Both the position numbers and the translations under genes were made by a program. Shown piece after piece: positions 11,070 through 22,864 of a stretch of 64,000 nt of DNA (positions are counted from its first letter, which is position 1; every line of letters starts with the position of its first letter). The notes beneath the pieces are model-generated. The model was not told the origin of the DNA. It did not search any database and saw only the letters and a program-made list of their open reading frames with translations. Where the stretch lies: positions 310,913 through 374,912 of the forward strand of contig CAUYUJ010005669.1 of assembly GCA_963575745.1 (NCBI GenBank), written 5' to 3'. The stretch comes from Prorocentrum cordatum. Taxonomy: Eukaryota; Sar; Dinophyceae; Prorocentrales; Prorocentraceae.

Positions 11070-11156
11070 CAGGGCGAAACCCCTCCCCGAAAGGGAAGAG
11101 GGGGGTGGAAGAGGAAGCGCTCGAAGCTACCTCCGCCCAGTGGGCTGGTGGGACTC
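11070..11156 (+). repeat. Isolated terminal fragment of the CCCACCAGCCC-ended repeat
   Basis: AAACCCCTCCCCGAAAGGGAAGAG through GCCCAGTGGGCTGGTGGGA is about 85% identical by eye to the inner ends of the two long repeats at 56010-56088 and 61197-61275. It is therefore a third, short copy of that element's end. The 10-bp-periodic body is absent. Confidence 0.65.
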
Positions 11157-11404
11157 GACACACTGGGAAGGGATGGGGGATGGGGGATGATGTAAGATAG
11201 TGCGCGGGAACGCCTGGCTTGTCCCTCTCCCCCTCCCCATCCCCCATCCCTCCGCCAGGCTAGAAGCCGCTTTGGAGAACCTGCGCACCGAGCAGAAGGC
11301 GCTCCTCATCCCGTCCTCCTGATTATTCACGTTTGCTCTCCACCTCCTTAATTTCTCTTACTATCTTTCGCCCGTTTCACCTCTCTCTCGTTCTTTATAT
11401 GTTG

Positions 11405-11560
11405 CTATGTTTCTCTCTCTCTCTCTCTCTCTCTCTTGTTTGTCTCTCTCTCTCTCTCTAAATATATATACTTCTCTCTCTCTCTCTGGATTTCCCCTCA
11501 CCCTCGCTCTCTTTCTCCATCCTCTTTCTCTATCTCTCTCTCCCTATACTCAGGTCTCCC
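11405..11560. repeat. (TC)n microsatellite
   Basis: Three TC runs interrupted by TTTG and an ATATATA stretch (11461-11470). Low complexity. Confidence 0.85.
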
Positions 11561-12650
11561 CTGCCCCTCATCTTCATCCTGTTATCGTTGTTATGCGTTC
11601 TCCTCCACCTCCGCTGTTGCCTCTTCACACTCATTTATCCACATTATGCTCCTCCCCATCCTGCTCCTCAACCATCTCCACATTGAGTACCAACATCATC
11701 TTCCTCCCGCACCTCCTCCGTATGCCACTATATTATCCCATTTCCGTTATGTGTTGTTCACCCACCCTTCATTTTCCTCTTCCATCCGCCATTCTTACTC
11801 TCTCCTTTTTCGTCATCATAGCTGCGCTTTCTCATCCGTGGCCCCTCCCATGTCGTTCCCTTCCGTCCTCGTCTAACCGGAACACGCAATATATCAAGTG
11901 ATGCATTCGGCTGACCATTGTGATTTTTTGGGAATCTGCAGGGGGCGTCGAGTTGCAGCCCAAGTGTGCGGTGTGGCATGATGTTCCACTGTCGCGACGT
12001 TGGTGCAAAGTGCTTTTGCGACGCTGTCGTCGCACCCCCTTCTTCTCCGATTCTCGCCAGTTGCTTCCCCAATGGCATCAGCCGGCGAAAATATCTGTCG
12101 ATGTTGGCGTTGTTGGGGGATTGGCGGATATTTTCCATGCGTTTTCGATGGGTGTATATTTTTCCGGTGCGGCTTCCCTGCAACATTTGGCCAACATGTA
12201 TACACCAATCCGCCGGGGCCGGTTTCGCGCCCCATCGGAGATTATGTAGAGGGCGGTTTTCCGGCCTGCGTTGTCAGGGCCCGCCCGTCTTTTCAAAGCC
12301 GCATCACGTGGGGTGCCGTGCCCCATTGTTTCTCCCTACATATTTGTAGGACGCCATGCGCAGTGCAGCGCATTTCGCCTTCGTTCTACCTCGCCGTTCC
12401 GTAGACAGCCCGCCCGCGCTGGCACTTCAGGTCCGCATGAAAAAGGCGTGTGCGTTTTTGCATTGTTCCAGCGAAACGCATTCCCGGATATACTTGACCC
12501 TCCCATCTAATTCTTTCCACGCATGCGTTCCCTTCGCCCACTTCCTCCTTCTGGTTGCAGTTTCGATGATGATGCTTGCCACGCCAGCGGTAGTCGTCAG
12601 CCCACGCAGTTCATGTCCGAGTGAGGCATTGGTTGACATCTAGGGTGTTT
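11561..12650. other. No recognisable gene
   Basis: Open frames of 60-140 codons occur on both strands, but none shows a recognised motif or continuity with a neighbour. I see no repeat beyond pyrimidine-rich sequence to about 11860. Confidence 0.4.
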
Positions 12651-12965
12651 GATGTGTGTGCGGAGGGATGTGGGGGGAGCGTGGGATGAGGCCGAGGAGA
12701 GGGAAGAGGAGAAGTCACGAAGAGAGGGAGAGGAGACGAATGCAGAGGAATGAGGAGTCGGAGGTTGAATAAGAAGCGCGGGGGAGGACAGACGAAGGGC
12801 AAGGGAGGAGGAGCGCTGGATGAAACACAGACAGAGAGGAGAGGAGAGGACAGGAACGCACAGGGGTAGGGAAAGGAGAATATGCAGGGGGGGAGAACGG
12901 ACGAGGAAGAGGACAGGGGTACGGAGGGGGGACGGGGGCGGACAAGGGAGGCTCGGAAGGGGAGG
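12650..12965. repeat. Purine-rich (GGA/GAG) tract
   Basis: Mostly G and A (AGAGGGAAGAGGAGAAG style). It is the purine complement of the pyrimidine tracts seen elsewhere. No coding evidence. Confidence 0.65.
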
Positions 12966-13159
12966 GGCACGGAACTCAGCCAAACACCAACAGCAAGGGC
13001 CTCGGTGGTTGATCAGGGCCGTACCTGCGTCACTGCCTGTTCTCTTCCGCCCCTTTCACACACTGCGCCAGAGCTGCTCCAACCCTGACGCACGAGGGTC
13101 TTCTCGCCCGTGCGAAAATCCATCGCGCTCTTGTTCGTGGGAGAGGATTCCCCCTGCGT

Positions 13160-13775
13160 CGCCACGTGACGTCGTCGTCCTCTTCGCTTTCGTCATCGTC
13201 ATCCTTGCCGTCGTCATTATCATCGGCGCCGCCCGTCGTTGTGGTCGTCGTATTCGTTGTCGTCATCATTGCCGTAGTATTCGTTATCTTCGTTCTTTGT
13301 CGTCGTACTCGTCGCCATAGTCCCCGTCGTCGTCGTCAGCATCGTCTTCGTCGACGCCATCATCGTCGTCAGATGTTTTATCCTCTTCGTCTTTCTGTTC
13401 CTCATCCTCCTTATCCTCATTCCCCTCCTTGTCGTCGTTGTGTCGTCGTCGTCGTTTTCGTCCCTTTCGCCGTCATCGTTACCGTCGTCGTCCTCGTCAT
13501 CGGCGTAATCTTTTTTCTCGTCGTCGTCCTGCTCTTCGTCGTCGTCGGTGGCGTGGTCAACCTCGCCGCCGTCGTCGGCCTCGTCGTCTTCGTCGCACTC
13601 CTCGTCGTCGGCCTCGTCGTTTTTGTCGCCCTCGTCGTCGTCGCTGGTGTGGCCGTCCTCGTTGTACTCGTTGTCCCTGTCGTTGCCGTTGCCATCGTTG
13701 TTCTCGTCATCTAGTCGTTGTCGTTGCCGTTCCCGTCGATGTCGTCGTCCTAGTGGTCCTCGTCGTCGCTGTCGT
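13160..13775. repeat. (GTC/TCG)n imperfect microsatellite
   Basis: GTCGTC and CGTTGT trinucleotide variants for about 600 bp. The period of 3 keeps Val/Ser/Arg-rich frames open. It lies directly upstream of a GC-rich repeat and a LINE remnant. Confidence 0.8.
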
Positions 13776-13787
13776 TACGGGCGTGGC

Positions 13788-14035
13788 GGGCGAGCTCGCG
13801 GGCGGGCGGGCAGGCGCGCGGGCGAGCGGGCAGGCGGCCCGCCGGGTGGCCGAGCGAGCGGGCGGCCGGGCGGCGGGCGGCTGGGCCAGCGCGCGGGCGG
13901 GCGAGCGCGCGGACGGACGAGCGGGCGGAGGAGCGAGCGGGCCGGCGCGGGGGCGTGCGGGGGTGGGGGCGGGCAAGCGGGCGGGCCGGGCAAGCGGGCG
14001 GGCGGGGGGGGGGCGTGCTGCGGGCAGGGTCCAGC
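13788..14035. repeat. Extreme-GC (CGGGCGGG)n tract
   Basis: About 250 bp made almost only of G and C (GCGGGCGGGCAGGCGCGCGG style). It has irregular 4-bp periodicity and no coding signal. Confidence 0.8.
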
Positions 14036-14204
14036 GTGCGAGGACAAGCATGATATAATCCCGCGGTGTTCACCTCCACAGACGTTGCCATTCGAAGGGT
14101 GGAGCAGAAAGTTGTTTGATTACACCCGCCTGCGTTGCCACGTGGGCAACGAACCGCCCGCATTTTGCATTGGCGCAGCGAGGACAGAGAGCGTTCGGCA
14201 CCAC

Positions 14205-14865
14205 CCTCCCGCACGGCCACATGCAGGTCGGCCTGCAGAGACGGCTGCGAGTCCAGCTCCTGCAGGAGGGGTGTTTTTTCGCCCAGCCTGTGGCGAGGTG
14301 GTGGACGTTTTCTTCTACCACGCCTTGGTCTGCGCCTGCCGCGGCGACCGGACCAAACGCCACAACGCCTTGCGCAACCGGGCCTTTTTCGACGCCATGG
14401 CCGCTGGCCGCGCTGGGGCGGAGTTGGATCCCCAGGGAGCGAGCATGGAGGGTCCTAGGTGGACGACGCCAGCCGCCGCCCTGCCGACGTCTACCTGCCA
14501 CAGTGGCGCAACGGTACGGCGGCCGCCTGGGACTTTGCCGCCCGCCACTGGGCTGCGCGCCGATCTCCTCGCCGTGTCGGCGGCTTCGTCGAGCGCAGCG
14601 ACGGGGCGGCACGAGGAACACCAGGACACCGCGCGGCTTTGCGCGGTAATTACAAGGTTGCACCTTCCTCCCCATGCCCATGACGGTGGAAGCCCACGGC
14701 GGCGGGTGGGACCGCGAGGCACGCAGGGCCTTCGGGGTCCTAGCCGTTCGGATGGCAGACGCCACGGAGAAAGACGCCGCAGCGGCTGCGGACCAACACG
14801 CCCAGCGACTTCCCGTCTCCCTGAACAGGGAGAGCGCGCGCGCGGCGTTGCGGCGCCTCTAGACA
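14205..14865 (+). pseudogene. C-terminal remnant of a LINE retrotransposon polyprotein
   Basis: Four co-linear segments of the region downstream of LINE RT domains can be read in changing frames: LPHGHMQVGLQRRLRVQLL (frame of 14116, ~14210-14268); CGEVVDVFFYHALVC followed by GDRTKRHNALRN (~14289-14375); RRPADVYLPQW and AWDFA (~14474-14545); and VEAHGGGW...RESARAALRRL ending in TAG at 14860-14862. The conserved Cys/His/GDRTxRHN and RPADVYLP words are typical of the segment after RT in plant, algal and dinoflagellate LINEs. At least three frameshifts make it non-functional. The RT itself is absent; the sequence upstream is GC-rich repeat. It is a different lineage from LINE-B, which ends in RNase H. 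Confidence 0.7.
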
Positions 14866-15640
14866 CAGTCTGGAGGGGCGGGGGCGGCAGAAGCCCGCCG
14901 CGGCCCCGGCTGCCTCCACGGCGGACGTCGCGCGAGTCGTCCCCGGCGCTGCCTGGCGCCCCCCCCCCCGCCCGCCCCGCCCGCCCACGCTGGGAAGCAC
15001 TGGCGCCCCCCGCGCCTTTTCCGCCAGCGTCGCTATGGCGGTTCAACGCCCCACGCACGCCGTCCGGCCATTCCCTGGCGGGGCGATGGGTGATGCCCCA
15101 TGCAGAGGGCCCCCCCACCAAGCCGCAGCGTGCTGGGCTCGGTCGGCCACCCCGCTTCGCCTCCCCGACGACCCCGGCGGCCCTTCCCGACGACCACAAA
15201 CGACGACCCCTTTCCGACGTCCACCGCCCATTCCACCGCCACGCCTGCGCCGCCTGGCCGCCGTCGCCGCCGTAGGGTCCGTAGCCTCGTCGCGGTCGGC
15301 CCGGCCTTTTTTCTTGCGGTTGTTCCCCCTCTCCTCCTTGTCATTGTTTCTCTTTTTTTCCTCCTCCTTCTTGCCCGCTGTCTCCGCCCGGCCCCTCTTC
15401 CACCCGCCCGCCCGGCCCCAGCCTCCCGCCGGCGTTTTCGTCGTGGCCTGCTTGTTTCTTCCCTGTTCCTCCTTCCGCCGGGCAACACAGCCTGCCCGAG
15501 ACCAGCGTGGCGGCGCGCATCAGACCGGGTGGTCCATGCAGGGCGGGTCGGGGCGCTTGCGGCGGGGGCGCGCGACCTGCCCACTGGGGTGACCCCGCAT
15601 GAATTCACTGGTGCGGTTGGGAAACATGCATTCGGTTGCT
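14866..15640. other. No recognisable gene; GC-rich
   Basis: GC-rich sequence after the LINE stop, with Pro/Arg-rich frames open on both strands. No motif is recognised. It could be LINE 3' untranslated sequence or unrelated DNA. Confidence 0.35.
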
Positions 15641-15830
15641 GACGGGTTCGTCCGTCGTCTTCGTCGTCGTCCGTTGACGTTGTTCCCCGCGTCGTGGTAT
15701 TGGACGTTGTCGTGGTAGTTTTCGTCGTCGTTCGCCGTCGTCGTCGTCGTCGTCGTTCTCCGTTCGGTGTTCCTCCTCGCCGTCCGTCGGCCGTCGTCCG
15801 TCGGTTTTCCGTCGATTTTTCGTCGGTCAT
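15640..15830. repeat. (GTC)n microsatellite
   Basis: CGTCGTCGT and GTTGTCGTGG variants, ending near 15825 in CGGTTTTCCGTCGATTTTTCG. About 15831-16340 downstream holds only short unassigned frames. Confidence 0.75.
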
Positions 15831-16344
15831 GGCGGCGACGTTGCGGATTTCGGGGCTCAGGATGTTGATGTTTGGGTTTCTTTTCGGGCGCGATTCGGAT
15901 TTCGCCTGGCGCCAGTTCTGGTGTTCGCTTGGCGCCGATTCTGGATTTCGCCCCGTTCGGGATGTGGGGCTTCGGCTAGAAAAATTTGGTTTCGACCTTC
16001 CACCCTATTTGGTTTGTTTTGGGGGCCTGCCCCCATTGATCGTCGCTTCTGGCATGCTGTTCCGCTCACTTGGAGCTCACGTGGGCCGCTCCAAAAGCGT
16101 TATGAGGACTCTCGAGGGTGTCGCCCAGGAGCAAATCCATTTGTAATCCAGGTTCCGGAGGGTGTCCGGGAGTTGCCCAGGGCAGTCCTCGGTTGGGGAC
16201 CTTTGGAGGGCCGCCACTCGCGCACGAAGTAAATATTTAGGCAGGCCGAAACATTTTCTTCTTGAGCCCCACATCATGTCGGAAGCGACGCGCCGTTCAG
16301 GTGAGCGGATACATGTAGCGGTCGCTTCGAGGTGGGGTAGATAT

Positions 16345-16516
16345 GTTATGGGTGGAGATGCGGGAGTTGGCCTGGGCCGCTGTGGCGTTCGAGCAAACTT
16401 ATGTTATGGGATGATTTTCGGGAGATGGCCAGGCCCGCGGTGGCGTTCGAGCAACCACATGTTATGGGATAAATGAAGGGAGGTGTCTGGGCCCGCTGTG
16501 GCGCTCGAGCTTCCGA
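16345..16516 (+). repeat. 58-bp tandem repeat, three units
   Basis: Units start at about 16345, 16403 and 16461. They share TTATGGGATGA, GGCC(C/T)GGGCCGC and TGGCGTTCGAGC; the third is the most diverged. Each unit begins at TTATGGG. No coding role is apparent. Confidence 0.75.
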
Positions 16517-16534
16517 CTTGGACACTTTGCTTGT

Positions 16535-16800
16535 GTGTCCTCGCCCTCCCTCATCCCTTCCTCGCCTCCTCCTCCCACTTCCCCCCTCCTCCTCCCACCT
16601 CCTCCTCCCTCCTCCTTTCTCCTTCGTCCGTCCGCCTCCCTCCTCTCTCCTCCCTCCTCCCTCGTCCTCCTGTTCCTCCTCCTTTTCCTCTTCCTTCCTC
16701 CTCCCCCCCTCTCTTCCCTGATGATTCCTCTTCTGTCCCCCCTCTGCGTCCCCTTTGTTCTCCTCCCACCTCCTCCTGCCTCTTCCCTCATCCTTTCCCT
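16535..16800. repeat. (TCC)n-rich pyrimidine tract
   Basis: CTCCTCCTCC and CCTTCTC blocks for ~260 bp. It lacks the CTTAG end seen after the (TCC)n tails of the RLE-like retroelements, so I do not assign it to that family. Confidence 0.75.
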
Positions 16801-16809
16801 CTTCATCAT

Positions 16810-18190
16810 GGGAGATAAATGGATTCATCGTTTTTCACACAGGAACTTGGATCCGCGCAACACAGAAACAGGATCCACGAAACTCTCCCACACCCGAACA
16901 GGGATCCGATTGGATCCATGAATGTTCTCAGATTGTTAGTCCAAGAGGAAAAAAATCGGCCTTGGGGATGTACATCGAATATACCCCGAACTTCCCAGTG
17001 GAGATTATGGCACGCCTGTTGGCCCATTGAGCAGGCGAACCTACCTAGCGTTCCTTATGGAAGCAGTTTGGTTGCGCGGTTTTGAGATGGAGAGGGAAGC
17101 ATGGAAGAGGGGAGGGAATGGGAGACAAGGAGGAGGCGGGGGACCAGGAGGGAGGAGAGAGGAGGGAGCAGGGAGGAAAGAGGAGGAAGTGAGAGGATGA
17201 GAGTGATGATCAAGGGGGAAATTGAGGGAGGGGGAGGGAGAGGGCATCTACCGCGCATGCGTAATTACATGCTCACGCGCATGGCTCGTGGAGACTGGTT
17301 GGCAATCTGCTTCGACTCGTTCGATCCAGACGTCCAGCGGTGCTCGTTCTGCGATTGCTGCTAAGGCTAGGACCTAGGAAGGGAGAGCGCGACAAGGCGG
17401 AGGGGGAGCGCGGCTGCGGCGCGGGCACGGGCGATCTACCTCAAACGCCCCCATATCGGCAGGCCCTGGGAACCTCGGACAGGCCCTGGGGACCTCGGGC
17501 AGCGGGACCTCGGGCCTGACGCGGCTCGGCGGACCGCCGAGGCAGCTCTTCCTACTCCGCTTCCTCCACCGCCTCCTCTACATAAGCCCCTGCACCCCTC
17601 CAGGGTCCGATCGATCGAGAAGAAGAAGAAGAAGAAGAAGAAGAAGAAGCGGAGGTCGTTCAAGGCTGAGCGGGTCAGAGGCAATTTCCGAGGAGGAAAC
17701 AAGTCGTACGTAAACGCAATTACCCAAAATTCAATTCAGAAGCCTTGCGTCTGGACGGCGCGCGAGCAGGGTGAGACAGCGAGTATCTAAATTGCTCATT
17801 AGAGAGGCGGGCTGTATTGGCAACGGCTACGCGTGTTAAACACAGGGAGGAGGAGGAGGAGGAGGAGGAGGAGGAGGAAAAGTGAAGAGGAGGGTCGAGG
17901 AGTAGGCGGTCGGCCAGTGAGAACGCGCATTCCTACGCATTCAGCCGGGACAGGGGTGAGAGCACGACCATGTGCACCTCAGCGTATGTTTTACAAGGGA
18001 TCGTGGCCAGCCAGACCAAACATGCAGCCGTCATTAAGGCGAGAGCACGATGTTTGAATACATTGCAAGGACGTGTCAGGCGAAAACGTTGCCGTACCGG
18101 GCGGTCCCGGGTTCCCGTCCCCTTTGTGGGACTGTTCTGTGGTCTTCCTTTTACCATTATGAGAACCCTGTAGCGAAACGTTGTTGGGAA
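16810..18190. other. No recognisable gene; two short purine microsatellites
   Basis: Holds a purine-rich stretch (about 17090-17240), (GAA)n at about 17615-17650 and (GGA)n at about 17845-17880. Frames are short and unassigned. Confidence 0.4.
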
Positions 18191-18194
18191 AAAT

Positions 18195-18395
18195 GAGCGT
18201 CAATTGTCGGAGTTCTGCGTGGATCATTTGGATCTGCGATGCGCCCGCGTGGATGTTTCGGACCTGCGCTGGGCCTCCCTGGCGGAGCCTTCGCGCCGCC
18301 CGTGGCGCGTCCCGCTCGCCAGGGGGGTCCAGCGCCGATCTACGAAATCCGCGCTCACCTCCGACAGTTTGTGTTTATGCACTTGTTTTTTCCTT
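18195..18395. mobile_element. Fold-back (MITE-like) element, copy 1
   Basis: The left arm TGTCGGAGTTCTGCGTGGAT...TTTCGGACCTGCGCTGGGCC pairs with the right arm GGTCCAGCGCCGATCTACGA...CCGCGCTCACCTCCGACA. A GGCGC-rich centre lies between them, so the element can fold on itself. The same arms occur at 22.7, 24.0, 25.3 and 43.7 kb. There is no coding capacity. It is inferred to be a non-autonomous terminal-inverted-repeat element; target-site duplications are not clear. Confidence 0.65.
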
Positions 18396-18399
18396 CTGA

Positions 18400-20635
18400 A
18401 ACTGCGCGATGCAGGATCGCAGCTCTTTGTTTGGCCTCGGTGCTTGCTCACCAGGTTCACGGTGAATTCTGTTTTGAGGTTTGTTCAACCTGAAGCTCGA
18501 GCCTGGTTGGCCACGGAAGTCTGCGGCAAAAGCAGGCCGCCACGTCATCCATTACATCAGTTACGATGACGATCCCAGGGCAGGATTGCCTGCCGACTCT
18601 CCGTGGTATGGTTACAGTGTTCTGGCGTGTGAGCTGTCTCCTTATCGCCTCCTCCTCCTTCTCCAAGACTGTGCCGTAGCAAAAAAGCAGCCCACCTGTT
18701 CTCCGCAGAATCAGGGGCGCCCCGGTGTCCTACTGCCAGCCCCCGTGCCCTCTGCAGAGCACAGGGACATATTGGGAAAAGTGCCTCGGGCCGGCCCTTC
18801 CTCGAAGGAGGACAACGATGACAACGATGCAGATTTATCTCGTTCCCCCCGCCCTTCCCCTCCCCCAGAACTTAGCAAAACGTTCAGAGGAGGGGGGGGG
18901 AGGGACGGGAAAAAGCAGGTGGATCTGCATAAACGTTCGATTCCCGCTTCCGATCTTTCCAGCCCTGGCCAGTTTCCCCCAGTTTTGCCCAGCCCTGGCG
19001 ACCCTGTCGACTGCTTCGGGCTCGTTTCAGTAGCTTCGAGCGTGGCCGTTTTGCGCTGCGTTTCCCACTGGAGAGCCCTGCGTTCTCGCGGGTGCCCTCT
19101 GTCCTCGCTCCTGGACTGCTCCACCAGCCCCCCGCTGCTGCCGGCAAAGGACATCGCAATCCGGCCCGGCTTCTTTGACGCCGCGCGTGCCCGTCCGCGC
19201 GCCAGGAGCAGAGGCACACGCAGTGCGTCGTGTGCCTGGAGGGGCTTTGGCGCAGCGACGGCCTCTCTTGCCAGGGGAGGCGGGTGGAATCGCAGGGGAG
19301 GGTGGCCCGCCGATCGATGGCACCATTCACGTTGCGTGTGTGGTGTACGCGGGGGCGAACTGATTTCTTGCGAATGATTTGGTCACGCTTGCTGCCGATG
19401 CGCGCGCCGTTCGGGCGCCTGGCTTTGAGTGAGTGAGGGAGGGGAACACAAGACGATATGGGCTCGGGGGGGCGCCAGTTCCGCATCCATCTGCATCGAT
19501 CTTGGCTGGGCCAGTCCCGACCCTGAGGATGGGCAGATGCGCCTTCCTGGCCAAGCTGGGAGGGGGTACCGATCCCCAGGGATTGGACCTGGCCAGGATC
19601 GGGTTAGTCGGGTGGCCGTCGCTCCAGAGGAGCCGCCCTTCACATGTCAACGCAGTTCTTTCAAGTGGGCCGGGGCCACCACATCACGTGGAAGCAATTA
19701 TGCATTATTGTACGTTTCGCGTTGGTGTTTGTGCCCTTGTCGTTGTAATTGGAACGGCGTTATGGAATATTGGGGCGTGCGTTGCATCTGACGTCTACAT
19801 CGTTGATTCGTGAGAAGGGGCCCGCTGTGTTACCCTGACAGAGGTCAAAATATGATACCTTCAGAATCGTGCCAGGATGTTCAGCACGCCAGAATTCCAA
19901 GGACCACAGAGTGTGGCGGTGGCCCCAGAACAAAATAACCAACAACAACAACAAAAGAAGTATAAGCCTCACAGGTCCAGAAAAATGACAATGGCTTAGG
20001 ACTACTACCGTTCCGCATGTCCCAGGCCCACCATCTCCACGCAATGTCATCCCAATGTGTTGGGGCTTGCGGGGCCAAACTAGAGCATAATCGTAGTTCC
20101 TCTCGTGGTGTTTTGTTATGTTTGCATTTGCACGTGCCAGCTCGAGTGTATCCAGTCATGAACTCCAATATCTTCACATGTCTAGCATCGCTTCTACGTG
20201 TTGCTGTCCAATGTCGTTTCGCGCTCCAATGTCGTTTCGCGCTTCAAGATCAGCTTATGTGGATTTGCCCGCACTGCCCTCCCTGGCGTCTTCGCGAGGA
20301 CAACCTGGCCAATATTGTGTGCTTGCCAGGGGCTGGTCAGAATCGTTCCCGCAGCGAGGGGGGTAGTATACAAGTAGTTCAGACGCTACGCGGCCGCGCC
20401 ATTTGTTGAGCAGAGTTGTCCATGTCGCTTGTTCTCAGTATCCAGGTCCCTGTGGCAAGCCCCGCCTTTGTGCCAGCGCATCATGGAAATACACGCACGG
20501 TGGGTGGTATTCACAAGGTCTCCAGACATACTCGACAGAACCATCATGGGGCCGTCTACGAAGCGGGTTTACAATGTTGTAGCGTGGCGCAGCCGTCACG
20601 TTGCATGGTTGTTGCGTTGCGGTCGAGGGTTTCAT
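18400..20635. other. No supported gene
   Basis: Several 100-300-codon frames overlap on both strands without recognised domains. A short QCVVCLEGLWRSDGLSC word (about 19218-19270, plus) resembles the start of a RING-type finger, but the second half is missing. Around 20205-20245 the 16-bp word CAATGTCGTTTCGCGC is repeated in tandem twice. Confidence 0.35.
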
Positions 20636-20639
20636 TCGA

Positions 20640-21050
20640 GGGGTCTTATTGGGGGGGGGGGGGCGTTTGGGGGGCCCCCTGGAGGCCTCTTGGGCGGCCC
20701 TCTTGGGGAGCTTGTTGGTCGTCCCGGGCTCCTCTTGGGCGCGATGGATGCACCGAGCTCTTTTAAAGAGGCTCGGTTGAGCAATTTTGGTGCAGTTTGG
20801 GCGGGTCCTGAGGTTATGTTAGAGCCCGCTTGGGGCGATCTTGAGCCGTCTTGGAGGGTTCTCCGGCAGTCATGGGGCACTCTTCGAATCGTCCTGGGTC
20901 GTCTTGGGACTTCTGTTGAGGCTCTCTGAGGCATCTTCAACCTCGGAAGCAAAAACATCCAGACACCGTGGGTGTTCCCTTGTGTTTGGCTTCTTGGGGT
21001 CTCGCAAGAGGCTTCCTCTGGCGCCTCTTCGGATGTCTTGAGACTTGTTA
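20640..21050 (-). repeat. 10-bp-periodic block, copy C (inverted)
   Basis: Opens with a G14-15 run and continues as GGCCTCTTGGGCGGCCCTCTTGGG and GATCTTGAGCCGTCTTGGAG units at ~10-bp spacing to about 21050. A pyrimidine-rich tract follows (about 21080-21260). Confidence 0.7.
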
Positions 21051-21264
21051 GGGGGGCATGGGCTCATCGCCCTCCTCATTCGCCCTCGCTCTGTCCTCAC
21101 CATCCTCCTCTTGCTTGTCATCCTGCTTCTCTTGTCCCCCTCCCCCCGTTCCCTTCCTCCCCTCACCCGCCCATGCCTCCACTCCCTCCGATCCCATCCC
21201 TACACTTCCTTCCCTCCCTCCATCCATCCCCCCTCCATCCTGCCTCATCCTCTTCCTCCTCCAT

Positions 21265-22700
21265 CCTATTTGTCCACGCCTTCGACCTTATCTGCGGCCA
21301 GATCACCCTCCACCATCATCACCAGCAGCATCATTATCTTGTATCCAGACCGTCTTGATCTGCATGCTCCAGTTTGTTGACCAACTGTGCTCCTTGATCA
21401 ATCGACGGGGCTGCATAATCGATACGATATTGTGATTTAGCTCAGAAGTTGCAACCCTTCGGAGTGGACATCACATCGATCTCTTGGCCCTCCTTGGCGT
21501 CACGCTGGTCGAGGAGCACGGGTTGGCCACCATGATTCAGGCTTGCTCTTACCCCATGTTCGGCGCGGCCGGGTGTAATCGCCATTGCGCGGATGATTGT
21601 GGAGGATTGGTACAACCGAAAAGAGGTACGGAAAGAATGAGGACGAAGACAGGTAGCAGTTCTTACCCATTGGGGGCAGGATTTGTTGCCGATGTCGCCC
21701 AGGACGTCGTTCATTCGAGATATCAAAGCCGTTGTCCAACAGCGGCCACTGCCGGTTTCGGATGACACGTGCTGATGAGCATCGTAAGCGACGATTCCGC
21801 ACACCTGCGTGACAAGGTGAGTGTTCTGGGGTCGTCCCCGCGACGCCCCCCCCGCCGCTCGCCGCTCTCGCCGCCGCTCGCACCGAGCCGCCGCTCGCAC
21901 CGAGCCTCGAGCGCGCGGCGGCTGTGCACCAATCGTGGCACCGTCGCGGTTGTGTTGCCTGTGTCCTTGGTGAGAGGTTTCGCGGCCACCTGCCGCAGCG
22001 AAGCCTACAGCGCGCGATGTCGACCGCGGTTCTTCAGGAACTGTGGGTAGTTGTATCATTGGCTTTCGTTGATCTTGAAGCGCTGGCGGGTCTTTGCAGC
22101 TATCGGTGCCCTGTCCCTGGACGATGCCGTGGTTGGCGTCGCAAGCATACGTTCTGCATCTCGTCCTCATCGTCGTCCGATTCTTTGGGCGTGGGCGTGG
22201 ACGTGTGGATGGTGGGCGACTCGCAGAATGCGCGAGCCTGCCCATTTAGGGCGTTCCAGAATGACCTCGCCTTCAAGAGATCGAGAGGTTGCCTTCCCTT
22301 CCCTGGCGGAAAGTGGCGAAAGTAGAACGGCGGCGAGTCTGCCGGCAGATCCGCCGGCGGAAGCAGAAGCCCGCTTTTCGAGAGTTTGAAGCATCTTCGA
22401 GCTCAGGGCTCCTGGAACGAACCACCCAGCACACCGCTGAACTCGTGGCTGCCCAACTTCGGACCAGAAGGGCCGGCTCAGGACCCAGACCTCCGATGTC
22501 TTGATTTGTTTCAATGTGGGCTCCCCAGAATTCCCCACCCTTTCCCTGGGGCCATATTTTCGTCCTGAGTCGGTTTGTTGACGGTCCTTGGGCCCAGCGA
22601 GCGCCCCCAGAGGCCGAATTTTGCGAGAAACGTCCGCCGTGTTTTGTTCAATACCTAGGAAATCTGAGTCGTAGTCGCCCCATTGGACCAGAAGGTAGGG
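21265..22700. other. No supported gene
   Basis: A 267-codon minus-strand frame (21442-22245) and overlapping plus frames are open, but show no recognised motif. GC-rich arginine/alanine stretches near 21840-21920 inflate frame length. Confidence 0.35.
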
Positions 22701-22702
22701 GA

Positions 22703-22864
22703 ACAAACAATGACATAAGCGTAATAATTCTGATGTCCGCGCGGATTTCTCGGATCGGCGCGGAACCCCTGTCCTGGCGCGCGGAGCGCGCCAGGAGGCC
22801 CCAGCACCGATCCGAGGAGTCCGCGCGGACCTCCGATCAGACTTATGCTTATGTAATTGTTTGC
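22703..22864. mobile_element. Fold-back (MITE-like) element, copy 2 (best preserved)
   Basis: The left arm reads ACAAACAATGACATAAGC then GTCCGCGCGGATTTCTCGGA TCGGCGC. The reverse complement of the right arm reads GCAAACAATTACATAAGC then GTCCGCGCGGACTCCTCGGA TCGGTGC. The arms are ~58 bp and the centre TCCTGGCGCGCGGAGCGCGCCAGGA is itself palindromic, so the whole 162 bp can form a hairpin. It encodes nothing. It is the reference copy for the family at 18.2, 24.0, 25.3 and 43.7 kb. Confidence 0.8.

Noticed and set aside
13548-15275. 575-codon ORF as one protein
   Set aside because: It joins the GTC microsatellite, the extreme-GC tract and a LINE segment; real homology switches frames inside it.
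19209-19300. RING-type zinc finger (QCVVCLEGLWRSDGLSC)
   Set aside because: Only the first half of the Cys/His pattern is present and no supporting frame extends either way.
21442-22245. 267-codon minus-strand ORF
   Set aside because: GC-rich Arg/Ala content, no domain, overlapping open frames on the other strand.
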